Notes under the pieces: generated by a model
Told to the model about the DNA's origin: nothing
Databases searched by the model: none
What the model saw: the letters and a program-made list of their open reading frames with translations, nothing else
Shown here: one piece after another, positions 24,726 to 33,536 of the stretch
Numbering within the stretch: position 1 is the stretch's first letter
How the letters are laid out: each line of letters opens with the position of its first letter
Made by a program: the position numbers and the translations under genes
DNA from: Leptothermofonsia sichuanensis E412
Lineage (GTDB): Bacteria; Cyanobacteriota; Cyanobacteriia; Leptolyngbyales; Leptolyngbyaceae
DNA length: 64,000 nt
Assembly (NCBI RefSeq): GCF_019891175.1
Contig: NZ_CP072600.1
Location: 4,960,001 to 5,024,000 of the forward strand
Direction: 5' to 3'

Positions 24726-25571
24726 ATGACCCTTTCCAGAGCCAATTCTCCTTCAGAACATCCATCTCCTCAACCGCAAAAGAGTCCTTCAGCCCATGCT
24801 TCAGCCTGGTATCGTCCCACAGTTTCTCCTGAGCATGGCGTCTATATTGTGCTGCTGGTCTCATTTCTGATAGGGGCGGCGGCGGCCCAACGCTGGACAC
24901 TGACCACCACTCTGGCATTTATTTGTGCCTTGGCTGGATTTCAGTCCGAGCATCCCCTCGTCCTGCAAATCAAACAACGTCGTAGCTGGAAGCCTCAATT
25001 GTTGCTGTGGGGCGGACTCTATGGGGGACTGGCTCTGGGGCTGGCTGTGTATCTGTATCTTCAGGTGCCAGGTTTGCTCTGGCTGTATGGGGGGGCGATC
25101 GCCACTTTAGCGATCGATGCCCTATCGGTTTTTTACCGCCAGCAAAAATCCTTTGTTAACGAACTGCTAACCTTCGCCGCGATTTGCCTGTCTGCTCCCT
25201 TCGCCTATGTAGCCACCACGGGAACCTGGACGAATATGCTGCTGGGGTTATGGTTATTGAACACGCTGTTTTTTGGTAGTTCCATCTTTACGGTTAAGCT
25301 GCGTAAACCCAAGACCGCATCGCTGGTGCCCGGCGTGATCTATCATGCGATCGCCCCACTGATCGTCCTGGGACTCTGGTATGGTGGCTGGCTAGCCCCA
25401 ATGACTGCCCTGGCTTTTGTTGTGGTGCTACTCAAATTTGGCTTCATCCTGGTCAGACAAAACTGGTATCGAACCACCGCCATTGGAAATGTGGCGCTGA
25501 TCGAAACCCTCTCAGCGCTGCTGTTTCTGGCGATCGCTGCCGTTTCCCTCCTCCCCGCCCGTCTGATGTAA
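24726..25571 (+). CDS. YwiC-like integral membrane protein
   Basis: 281 residues from ATG. The family start motif is present after a 35-residue cytoplasmic tail: SPEHGVYIVLLVSFLIGAA, followed by about seven further hydrophobic helices (LLLWGGLYGGLALGLAVYLY, TNMLLGLWLLNTLFFGSSIF). Its relative YwiC of Bacillus lies beside fnr and nitrate-respiration genes, and here the gene follows NO genes. The function is not known. It is 46 bp from the preceding gene, so co-transcription is likely. Confidence 0.78.
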   Translation: MTLSRANSPSEHPSPQPQKSPSAHASAWYRPTVSPEHGVYIVLLVSFLIGAAAAQRWTLTTTLAFICALAGFQSEHPLVLQIKQRRSWKPQLLLWGGLYGGLALGLAVYLYLQVPGLLWLYGGAIATLAIDALSVFYRQQKSFVNELLTFAAICLSAPFAYVATTGTWTNMLLGLWLLNTLFFGSSIFTVKLRKPKTASLVPGVIYHAIAPLIVLGLWYGGWLAPMTALAFVVVLLKFGFILVRQNWYRTTAIGNVALIETLSALLFLAIAAVSLLPARLM

Positions 25572-25681
25572 ATGGTATCGTTCCCGGTAACCGGAGTTTT
25601 AAGGCATCCAGGAGTTGGTTGATACCGCCCGGCGATCGCGCAACAATAGATGTAACGAACGTTTACGAATTCTCTTTAGAA

Positions 25682-26965
25682 ATGACGCTGGATTCGCTGG
25701 TCACTCCGTCCATTTCCCAGGCTGCGACGCAAACTGAAGTTCAGGCTCAGATGGCTCCACAAAAATCCATTGACTATGACCTGGTGATTGTGGGAGGGGG
25801 TCTGGTTGGCCTGACCCTTGCCTGTGCCCTCAAGGATTCTGGCTTGCAAATTGCGGTGGTGGAAGCGAAACCGGAATCGGCGGCGGTTGCCAGAGGGCAG
25901 GCTTATCATATTAATTTGCTGGCCAGCCAGATTTTTCAGGGAATTGGGGTGTGGGACACCATGCGCCCGGACGTCAATCCCATCGAGCAAATTCGCCTTT
26001 CGGATGCGGGGTATGGAGGGGTAGTGCAGTTCTGCCAACAGGATCTGAATACAGATGTGCTGGGGTATGTGGCAGAGCATCGCGTTTTGCTGAAAGCCTT
26101 ACAGAACTTTCTGAATCAGTGCTCCAACGTGACTTACCTGTGTCCAGCGGAACTGGTGGATGTCGTTTACGGTGCAGAGACCGTTGAGTTGAAGCTAAGA
26201 CAGGCGGGTGACTGTCAGCAGGTGCGTGCTCGTCTGCTGGTTGCCGCCGATGGAGCGCGATCGCCGATTCGGCAGCAGGCGGGCATTGCGACCCGTGGCT
26301 GGCAATACTGGCAGTCCTGTGTGGTTGCCTTCATTCAGCCAGAAAAGTCCCATCAAAATGTAGCCTATGAGCGGTTTCAGCCAGAAGGTCCATTCGCTAT
26401 TTTGCCCTTACCGAATAACCTCTGTCGGATTGTCTGGACGGCTCCCCGTGCTGAGGCAGAGTCCATTCTTGCCCTGGATGAGGCGCAATTTCTTACAGAA
26501 CTGAAGCGGCGTTACGGGGACCAGATGGGGGACCTTTCCCTGGTGGGCGATCGCTATCTGTTTAATGTGCAGTTGATGCATAGTAGCCGCTATACGCTGC
26601 CCCGTCTGGCGCTGATTGGGGACGCAGCTCACTGTTGCCATCCGGTGGGTGGGCAGGGTGTGAATCTGGGGATTCGGGATGGGGCGGCACTGGCAGAAAT
26701 TTTGCAAGCCGCGCATCAACAGGGTCAAGACATTGGCGATCTGGCCGTGCTCAGACAGTATGAGCGCTGGCGTAAGGTCGAAAACCTGACTATCCTGGGT
26801 TTTACAGATCTCCTGAATCGTCTGTTTTCCAACCGGTTTTTGCCGTTATTGCTTTTACGTCGTCTGGGGCTATTGGTAATGCAAACGGTGCCACCAGTGA
26901 AGGTCATCGCCCTGCGGTTGATGACGGGGTTGCTGGGGCGTCCGCCAGCCCTGGTTCAGCGATGA
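25682..26965 (+). CDS. UbiH/COQ6-type FAD-dependent hydroxylase
   Basis: 427 residues from ATG (MTLDSLVTPSISQ); a TTG 63 bp upstream is in frame. FAD-binding motifs in order: YDLVIVGGGLVGLTLACAL (GxGxxG dinucleotide fold), then LLVAADGARSPIRQQAG (DG motif) and RLALIGDAAHCCHPVGGQG (GD motif). Homologues hydroxylate the aromatic ring of ubiquinone. In cyanobacteria the substrate is uncertain, with a quinone or carotenoid-like ring being possible. It stands alone, before an ABC ATPase on the same strand. Confidence 0.85.
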   Translation: MTLDSLVTPSISQAATQTEVQAQMAPQKSIDYDLVIVGGGLVGLTLACALKDSGLQIAVVEAKPESAAVARGQAYHINLLASQIFQGIGVWDTMRPDVNPIEQIRLSDAGYGGVVQFCQQDLNTDVLGYVAEHRVLLKALQNFLNQCSNVTYLCPAELVDVVYGAETVELKLRQAGDCQQVRARLLVAADGARSPIRQQAGIATRGWQYWQSCVVAFIQPEKSHQNVAYERFQPEGPFAILPLPNNLCRIVWTAPRAEAESILALDEAQFLTELKRRYGDQMGDLSLVGDRYLFNVQLMHSSRYTLPRLALIGDAAHCCHPVGGQGVNLGIRDGAALAEILQAAHQQGQDIGDLAVLRQYERWRKVENLTILGFTDLLNRLFSNRFLPLLLLRRLGLLVMQTVPPVKVIALRLMTGLLGRPPALVQR

Positions 26966-27005
26966 GCGGTAGACTGGGACAGCAGTCTTCCCGTGGAGTC
27001 CAGTT

Positions 27006-27893
27006 GTGCTAAAAATTGAACGGCTGAAGAAGACTTACGGCAATCAGCCAGTGTTGCAGGATTTGAGTCTGGCGATCGCGCCCGGTGAAATTTACGGGTT
27101 ATTGGGACCCAATGGGGCAGGCAAAACCACAACGATTAATATTCTCTGCCATTTGCTGCGGGCGGATGGCGGCACAGTTGAAATTAACGGGCAGCCTATT
27201 TCGGAACGGACAAAGCAGGTGATTGGGGTCGCCCCTCAGGAAAATCTGCTTTACCGAACGCTGACCTGTGAGGAAAATCTCAGCTTTTTTGCCAGTCTCT
27301 ATGGTTTAAGTGGGCGGCAGAAACGGCAGCAAGTGCAGATTTGCCTGGAAATGGTAGGTTTGACTGAGTGGGCGAAATGTCCAGCAGAAAGTCTGAGTGG
27401 TGGGATGCAGCGACGGCTGAGTCTGGCGATCGCCCTGATTCACCAACCTGAATTCCTGATTCTGGATGAACCGACGACTGGCTTAGATCTGGAAGCCCGG
27501 TACGACGTGTGGGAGTGGATCCGGCAACAGCAACAGGAGGGCATTACCATCCTGCTCACGACTCACCTGCTGGATGAAGCAGAACGGCTGTGCCAGCGGA
27601 TTGGAATTCTGAAGCAGGGGCGGCTGCTGGCACAGGGCACCCTGGAAGAACTGCGCCAGTGGATCCCTGCCCAGGAAGTCATTCTGGTCAAGACCGGAGC
27701 AGAGGAGCGGGCGATCGCCCGTGCCCGGGAACTGGGCTTTACCCATCGCCACTATGGCAACGAGCTTGCCTTCTGGATACCCCAATCCCTTGAATTGAAG
27801 GATATTCTCGACCGGTTTGACGGCATCCCAATTGACTCGATCGCTCGCCAGCCAGTCAAACTGGAACACATTTATTTAGAAGTGACCCGTTAG
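27006..27893 (+). CDS. ABC transporter ATP-binding protein (DrrA/CcmA-type exporter)
   Basis: 295 residues from GTG with GGAG 10 bp upstream. Walker A LGPNGAGKTTTINIL, Q-loop GVAPQENLLY, signature SLSGGMQRRLSLAIAL, Walker B FLILDEPTTGLD and switch His in ILLTTHLLDEAERL. The length and the C-terminal DUF4162-like part (LEELRQWIPAQEVILVK) fit ABC-2 type export ATPases. No permease gene is adjacent, since the next gene is convergent, so its partner must lie elsewhere. Confidence 0.92.
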   Translation: MLKIERLKKTYGNQPVLQDLSLAIAPGEIYGLLGPNGAGKTTTINILCHLLRADGGTVEINGQPISERTKQVIGVAPQENLLYRTLTCEENLSFFASLYGLSGRQKRQQVQICLEMVGLTEWAKCPAESLSGGMQRRLSLAIALIHQPEFLILDEPTTGLDLEARYDVWEWIRQQQQEGITILLTTHLLDEAERLCQRIGILKQGRLLAQGTLEELRQWIPAQEVILVKTGAEERAIARARELGFTHRHYGNELAFWIPQSLELKDILDRFDGIPIDSIARQPVKLEHIYLEVTR

Positions 27894-27933
27894 AAGTGAC
27901 CCATTGAAGAGGGCGCTGATCCAGGCTACCGGC

Positions 27934-30201
27934 TTAACGCCGCTGTTTCAGGACATACAAACGCCGTTTGAGATACCCCAGATCGGGAGCCTCCCTACCG
28001 TAACGCCAGCGGACATAGGCTTCAGAAATTTCTGTGATCACCGTCGCTCGCTTTGCAGGCTGGTGTTCCCAGGATTGTCTGGCATACTCCAGGGGAGTGT
28101 CAGCCGGGTGCTTGCGGAAACCACGGGCTGCCTGCCAGTCCAGCATTTGACGATAGAGCCGTTCCATTGGAGCAAGTTGTGACAACCATCGCTGATAACG
28201 CCAGCCGCGCCAGCCTTTCCAGGTGAGCCAGCCGAAAAACCCCAGGGCGATCGCCCCAATTAATCCTGTAAATAAACCAACCCAGCCGCGGGTCAATAGC
28301 TGATACAACCAGGTAATGCCGCCAATCACCATCCCAAACAGGAAGCTAAACAGACGACTGATTCCACTCGTCAGGGGCGTGGGCAACCAGCCCGCCACCC
28401 ATTGCCAGAACTGTTGCAGGACGCTAAACGTCTGATCTTCTTCAATCGAGGGGGGAATTAATTCATGCCCCGGAATCGGGTCAAAGGCAAACCAACCAAA
28501 GCGGGGGAAAAACACCTCTGTGACCGCGTAGGCATCAGTGTTGCGGACCACATACAAACCAGTGAAGGGGTTGAATTCACCGGCAGCAAACCCAACGGCC
28601 ATTCGCGCCGGGATGCCAATTGAGCGCAACATGATGGTCAGTGTGGTTGAAAAGTGGTCAGGATAGCCCCCTTTGTATTTGAACAGAAACGCCTCGACCA
28701 GGTCTTCATCTGGCTTCAGGAAAGGTAACTCTGGTTGGAGGGAGTACCGTTGCTTCAATGCTTGTGCCAGAAACAGTGCCTTCTCGTAGGCGGACGTAAT
28801 GGGGCGGGGAGAAGTTGCCAGCAACTCTTCCGTCTGCTTCCGAATTTTGGCCGTTATCGGGGAGGGGACTTCCAGGTAATATTTGCGAATGGTGTTGGAG
28901 TAGTTAGTGGGAGCCTGTTGCAGGCGGGTGCGATCGCGGTAGGGCACCTCCGAAATGACCGTGTAGGTTAATCCCTCCAGGAGTCCCAGGGGCGATCGCA
29001 AATTACCCTCCGGATCAAGCGCAACCTGTTGGGTTGGAAAAAATAGTTCCTTGGGCTGCATCAGGGACGGGATCAGGTTTGGCAGTTCTGACACCACCGT
29101 ATAGGTCTGCACCACTTCGCGGGTGCGGTTCAGGGTGGGTGGTCGGGGTAAGAAAAACTGATAGGACCAGCCGGGACGAGTGACCGTCTCTGTCTCGTCA
29201 TTGCGGGAAATTTCCCAGCCCTGTCCCAGATATCGGTCAAACGCCAGCACCCGCCAAAATCCCTCTGCCTGCGACCGCACCCGCAGCACCACCTTTGGCT
29301 TCATGGTGCCCCGCAGGTTTTGGTTGATGCGATTGTTAAAGCCGTAGTAAAAATCCTCATCCAGTTCGCCGGGTCCCATGCCCTCATTGCCCCGGTTACC
29401 CCCGACTCCATTTCCTTTGGTCGCGTCCCCCTGCCTGACATAACCTGGATTAATAATCTGGGAGTTATCATCAAATATTTCCTGGCGGGGAGCGCTGACT
29501 GGGAAGGTTCTGATCTGGTAGCCGGGTAACCGGGGCAGACAGGCAAAAATTACCAGTCCCAGGGCCAGCGTCACCACCAGAAAGGTTCCCAGACGCCTGG
29601 GGGAAAGCCCCGCCTGCTTCAATGGGGAGCGGTGGAGGGTTCCCAGTAGCCCCAGGCGGGAGCGATAATCCAACACCAAGACCGGCAGTGCGATCGCCAG
29701 AAATAATAGCAGCAGCAGCCCAAAAGTCATTGTCTGACTCAAGGTACTGGCAACTCCAATCAGGATCAGCCCGATCGCCATCGAGTAACCCAGATCCTTC
29801 CGGCGTGGCAGGTCAAAGCTGTGCAGTACCTGAAGTTGCACCAGGAGTTCTGCCAGCACCAGGCGAGTGTCATTTAACTCTGCCCGCAGCCCTACAAAAA
29901 ATGCTGCCAGCGCCAGCAGCATCCCAATTGCAATTAAAAACTTTGCTGCAATATTTTTTTGGTGCCGGCGATACCAGCTCCAGTAAGCACCCACCATACT
30001 GAGGGGTATCGCCCAGACACTCATTGATGTAGATGCCGCCACATCGGTTGCCACAATGCCAACCAGCACCATCGCCTGTGCCAGCACCCGCAGCCAGATC
30101 GACTCTTCAGTTTCAGGCGGTGGTTGGGCTTCCATTCGCTGCCACCAGCGACCCACAATAGGCAGCGATCGGATTCGCTCTGCTTGCAATAAACCAGACA
30201 T
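27934..30201 (-). CDS. TgpA-type DUF3488/transglutaminase-like membrane protein lacking catalytic residues
   Basis: 755 residues. The N-terminal 200 residues contain several TM helices (DUF3488), then an extracytoplasmic transglutaminase-like domain (about 450-590) and a C-terminal TM plus DUF4129-like tail (FRKHPADTPLEYARQSWEH). In active family members the core has a Cys in G-x-C-x-x-F and a His in D-A-H-A. Here the sequence is KGGYPDHFSTTLTIM and NTDAYAVTEVFFPRFGWFAF, so Cys is Pro and His is Tyr. The fold is kept (GIPARMAVGFAAGEFNPFTG), which suggests a structural or binding role. It has a HIP1-rich context and no partner gene; the 3' end faces the ABC ATPase gene 40 bp away. Confidence 0.87.
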   Translation of the reverse strand: MSGLLQAERIRSLPIVGRWWQRMEAQPPPETEESIWLRVLAQAMVLVGIVATDVAASTSMSVWAIPLSMVGAYWSWYRRHQKNIAAKFLIAIGMLLALAAFFVGLRAELNDTRLVLAELLVQLQVLHSFDLPRRKDLGYSMAIGLILIGVASTLSQTMTFGLLLLLFLAIALPVLVLDYRSRLGLLGTLHRSPLKQAGLSPRRLGTFLVVTLALGLVIFACLPRLPGYQIRTFPVSAPRQEIFDDNSQIINPGYVRQGDATKGNGVGGNRGNEGMGPGELDEDFYYGFNNRINQNLRGTMKPKVVLRVRSQAEGFWRVLAFDRYLGQGWEISRNDETETVTRPGWSYQFFLPRPPTLNRTREVVQTYTVVSELPNLIPSLMQPKELFFPTQQVALDPEGNLRSPLGLLEGLTYTVISEVPYRDRTRLQQAPTNYSNTIRKYYLEVPSPITAKIRKQTEELLATSPRPITSAYEKALFLAQALKQRYSLQPELPFLKPDEDLVEAFLFKYKGGYPDHFSTTLTIMLRSIGIPARMAVGFAAGEFNPFTGLYVVRNTDAYAVTEVFFPRFGWFAFDPIPGHELIPPSIEEDQTFSVLQQFWQWVAGWLPTPLTSGISRLFSFLFGMVIGGITWLYQLLTRGWVGLFTGLIGAIALGFFGWLTWKGWRGWRYQRWLSQLAPMERLYRQMLDWQAARGFRKHPADTPLEYARQSWEHQPAKRATVITEISEAYVRWRYGREAPDLGYLKRRLYVLKQRR

Positions 30202-30292
30202 TCGGTAGCGCCAGGATAAGGGATTTTCCTACTGCCATACTACCCACAATCCAGTCTGGTTAACGCGCTCCCGTCCTACTAACGCTATGTGC

Positions 30293-30399
30293 TAGTGGTT
30301 TGTCAACTTTGTAGTTGTGCGTAGTTGTGAGTCTGGGAGAAAGAAGGGGTTATTATTTTGGGGTTTTCAGCCCGCAAAATAATTCTTGACAGACCACTA
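30293..30399. repeat. MITE with ends related to IS-B
   Basis: A 103-bp non-coding unit (30295-30397) between TA dinucleotides. Terminal repeats GTGGTTTGTCAA and, as reverse complement, GTGGTCTGTCAA. The ends extend as TGTCAACTTTGT on the left and TGTCAAGAATT on the right, nearly the same as the two ends of IS-B (GTAGTCTGTCAACTTTG and GTAGCTTGTCAAGAAAG). It is therefore probably mobilised by an IS-B-like transposase. Confidence 0.75.
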
Positions 30400-30498
30400 C
30401 GCTGCCAGGCAGGTTTTGAAGGGGTTGAAACCCTTCAAAACTCCATAAATTGAGTTTTCTGGGTTTAGATAACTAGGCAAAGTTCCTTTGGTGAACTA

Positions 30499-31584
30499 CT
30501 AATGTTCAAGGATTCGGACGGCAAACAGGACCGGAGTCGGGTCTTTTTCAGTCAGACGCACTTCCAGAGCATAGGTCTGGTTGGGTTGAATATCATTCAG
30601 CTCTACGTTTAGGGGACCCGCTGTTGAACGTTCAGCAGCGGCTTGCAGCCCATTTCCACGGAGCAGTAGACTGCCACCACAGGGCAGATTTCCCTGAAGG
30701 CGCAGGTTAGAAGCTGGAGCTTGATAGCCAGCCATTAACGTCAGCGCACCTAATTCTGTCAACCACTGACGCTCGATGTGAGGTTGGTGAGCAGAAAGGG
30801 TGAGAGTCAGGGATGTCAGGATTTCCCGTGCTGCCAGCAGGGACAAAACCATTTGCTGGGGCGGAACGGCAACCTCATAGCTGGAGGGGAAGTTTGCCCC
30901 AGTCGCAGGAGCCGCCGTTTTGTCAGACCGGACAGGGGAGGTCATCACCAGTCCGGCTAACTGATTTAATGCCGAAGAGTGACCGGGGAAGAGTTCTTCC
31001 ACCACACGCACCAGCTTGGCACCCTCTAACAGGGAAGACTGCACCACATCCTGACAGCGATGGAACAGCTGCGTCAGAACTTTTTCCGGCATTGGTACGG
31101 GCAGGTTCAGGGTCTTGAGCTGGTTGCTCCAGATCCAGGCAGGAACTCTCTGATTCCCCGCCGCGGAAGCCAGGACGGGGGTATCTTCAGGAGTCGTTTC
31201 AGAGGCGATCGCCGCGTAGGAATCCGTCTCTGTTTCATAATCGTGAATCTCTGTTTCCCAGGGGAACAAAGGTGGATTCCGTTGAATCTCGGTTTGTAGA
31301 CGATGTTTCAACAGGGAGTAAAAACGGTCTTTCACGGCAGGTATTTCTCCAGGTTTGAATAGGGATTCCCCACGGGGGGGAATAGTCTCAGATTCATGAT
31401 GGTTGGAGGTTTCAGAGGATGCATCCTGCGGAAGGTTTGATTGGAAGAAGTCTGGGCTGGGATCGCCCTCAACTTCATAAAGCTCCTGGCTGATTGCCGC
31501 CACATCTGCAATGGATGCATCAGGAATCAGATCTTGCAGGAGCTGTAACAGTTTTCTCTGGAGAACCTCTGAGTCATCATGCAT
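30499..31584 (-). CDS. patU: PatU-like protein (PatU5-PatU3 type), partner of HetZ
   Basis: 361 residues. The N-terminus (LQRKLLQLLQDLIPDASIAD, VAAISQELYEVEG) and a C-terminal beta-rich part (NLRLQGNLPCGGSLLLRGNG, LNVELNDIQPNQTYALEV) flank an acidic, low-complexity middle. It lies 53 bp downstream of hetZ on the same strand. In Nostoc-type genomes patU, or the split patU5/patU3, follows hetZ, which is the main ground for this call. PatU3 represses heterocyst differentiation in Anabaena. Whether this organism makes heterocysts cannot be told from the window. Confidence 0.72.
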   Translation of the reverse strand: MHDDSEVLQRKLLQLLQDLIPDASIADVAAISQELYEVEGDPSPDFFQSNLPQDASSETSNHHESETIPPRGESLFKPGEIPAVKDRFYSLLKHRLQTEIQRNPPLFPWETEIHDYETETDSYAAIASETTPEDTPVLASAAGNQRVPAWIWSNQLKTLNLPVPMPEKVLTQLFHRCQDVVQSSLLEGAKLVRVVEELFPGHSSALNQLAGLVMTSPVRSDKTAAPATGANFPSSYEVAVPPQQMVLSLLAAREILTSLTLTLSAHQPHIERQWLTELGALTLMAGYQAPASNLRLQGNLPCGGSLLLRGNGLQAAAERSTAGPLNVELNDIQPNQTYALEVRLTEKDPTPVLFAVRILEH

Positions 31585-31637
31585 GGTTTATAGACTCCTA
31601 ATTCGTTGGTAGATGCACATGCTCCGGACAGTAAAGG

Positions 31638-32786
31638 TTACGAATTTCCATCATTCCGAATTTCCCAGGCTTTTTCCAAAATCTTGAACCACTGTTTACG
31701 AACCTGACTCACCGTGCTGTTCAATGCCTGGGCGATCGCTGCATCGGTTAACCCCTGTTGCTTCCGCTCAAGGATTTGAGTCTGTGGAGCATCTAACCGG
31801 GCAGTAAATATCTGCCAGCGCTCTGGAGTCAGCCCCAAGTTATTCGTCAGGTCAACCTCCAGCCACTGATGCACCAGTTCCCACTGGTGGGACAGGGCAA
31901 ACCGGATCAGGTGATACTTAAACCGTTGTTGCAAATAGTCCCGTTCTCGGGGAGTTAATTCCAAAATGGCCTCAATCTCACTGGCTGGCAGGTCTTGCAG
32001 CCGCAGCACAAAATACTTCACGCAGTCCTGCTGGTTGCGCTCTTCCAGATAAGTAATCAATTCATCAATAACCGTCTGCCGCAGGTTGTCTTCGGTGGGT
32101 TCCGGCTCCTGGGCCACCATTTGCTCCCGCACCTGCTGAATAGATGCGGCATTCCACTGGTTGTCCGTCTCGCTGGCAGCTCCTTCGGCTGCCCGCTCAA
32201 TGTCAACGGGCGTTTCAATCGGCTGCTGTTGAGAAAATGTCTGGGCGCGTAAAATAATCAACTGCTGATTGCGGTGCCCTGGCAGTGGAATGCGGCGCTT
32301 GCCATAACGTTCGGTAAATGCCATCCATTCCGCCAGCTCCAGCATTGTGGTGGGCTGATAGGTAGAGGGCAACTGGGTTTCCCGACGGAATGCATTGAGT
32401 GCCTCCATATAAAAGTTCTGGAGGAAGTCCTCAATCATTGTTAACCGAGCCTGGTAGCCAGACTGGGTGTGGGGAGGAGTAATGTAGCGATAAACAACTG
32501 CACTCAAGTTACTGTGCAGCTCAACCCTGCCCCTGACGGAACCCAGTTTATAGTAATGAATGCAGTGGTGTAGCCGATGCTTTGCCAGTGCTGTTGCCCA
32601 GGATTCCACTTCGCCAGAGGCTTGAATTCGCTTACTTTCTGAGCAAATGCGGCTGACTTCTCTGAAAATGCGGGTTGCCACGTCCTGGCAGTTCTGCTCA
32701 GAGGCGTTGGTTGACAGTCTTAACTCGTTGAATACCAGTTGAAATGTTGGCTCCACGCTCTGGCAGATATCCCCCACAGCTTTCAA
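31638..32786 (-). CDS. hetZ: HetZ-type regulator of filament differentiation
   Basis: 382 residues. N-terminal part characteristic of HetZ (ICQSVEPTFQLVFNELRLST, NASEQNCQDVATRIFREV, ESWATALAKHRLHHCIHYYK), then LEVDLTNNLGLTPERWQIF and a C-terminal sigma-factor-like HTH (KQQGLTDAAIAQALNSTVSQ, VRKQWFKILEKAWEIRN). HetZ is a DNA-binding transcription factor needed early in heterocyst formation. It is also conserved in filamentous species without heterocysts. The adjacent patU-like gene supports the call. The 224 bp upstream hold no gene. Confidence 0.8.
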   Translation of the reverse strand: MKAVGDICQSVEPTFQLVFNELRLSTNASEQNCQDVATRIFREVSRICSESKRIQASGEVESWATALAKHRLHHCIHYYKLGSVRGRVELHSNLSAVVYRYITPPHTQSGYQARLTMIEDFLQNFYMEALNAFRRETQLPSTYQPTTMLELAEWMAFTERYGKRRIPLPGHRNQQLIILRAQTFSQQQPIETPVDIERAAEGAASETDNQWNAASIQQVREQMVAQEPEPTEDNLRQTVIDELITYLEERNQQDCVKYFVLRLQDLPASEIEAILELTPRERDYLQQRFKYHLIRFALSHQWELVHQWLEVDLTNNLGLTPERWQIFTARLDAPQTQILERKQQGLTDAAIAQALNSTVSQVRKQWFKILEKAWEIRNDGNS

Positions 32787-33010
32787 ACCTAAAAAAGTAC
32801 GACAGGAATTAATGGCACTTCCCTCAATTGTGACAACAATATTGACCAGGCGTCCAGATAAATTTAACCCAGTTCTTTGGATCCATTCCTCTCATGGGCT
32901 GCCAGAAATAGAACTGGTCTTCCAGGGTTTCTAACCAGGAAAATTTTGATCGCTTTTGCGCCCCAAGAGGAAAGATAAAGTCATCAATATACTTAAGGAC
33001 TGTGATTGAG

Positions 33011-33499
33011 ATGAACTTAGATCAACTGGATCAACAAATTCAATTGCTGATAGAAAACGCTCCTCAGGATGGAACAACTCCAGAGCTGGTTGCAGCGATC
33101 GCGCCTGTCCTTAAGCAATTGGCTGGAAGACTCCGCCATTCACAATATTACATCCCCCAAACGGTAGATCAGGAATGGGCAATTACAGTGTTAGGAAATA
33201 CCACCCAACCGGATGAAGAAAAACCCGTGATTTATGCCTATTCCACCCTCAAAGATGTATCTCACGGTCCCTACCTGATGCAGGATCCTCTGATGATGGC
33301 GCTGCCGGTTCCAGTTACCCATATCCTGTTCCAGATGCTGGTGATGGAGACAGTCTACAGTGCCATTTTTTTTGAAACCCCTGGCAACCTGAATTTTGGC
33401 ACGGAAATTCAACGTCAGGAACTAATGGATCTGACGCAGGCGCACCTGCTGCAAAGCCATCCAGTTAGAGGGGCGACCCTGCCACCGGATATTGCTTGA
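33011..33499 (+). CDS. Conserved cyanobacterial protein of unknown function
   Basis: 162 residues from ATG (MNLDQLDQQIQLLIENAPQD); a GTG three codons upstream is an alternative. Soluble, acidic, no membrane helix. Conserved-looking blocks are LRHSQYYIPQTVDQEWAITV and VIYAYSTLKDVSHGPYLMQD. It is convergent with egtB (stop codons 37 bp apart) and divergent from hetZ. I do not recognise a family. Confidence 0.72.
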   Translation: MNLDQLDQQIQLLIENAPQDGTTPELVAAIAPVLKQLAGRLRHSQYYIPQTVDQEWAITVLGNTTQPDEEKPVIYAYSTLKDVSHGPYLMQDPLMMALPVPVTHILFQMLVMETVYSAIFFETPGNLNFGTEIQRQELMDLTQAHLLQSHPVRGATLPPDIA

Positions 33500-33536
33500 G
33501 GTTAGAGACAGGCATTCGAAACGGTTGCGCTCAGGT

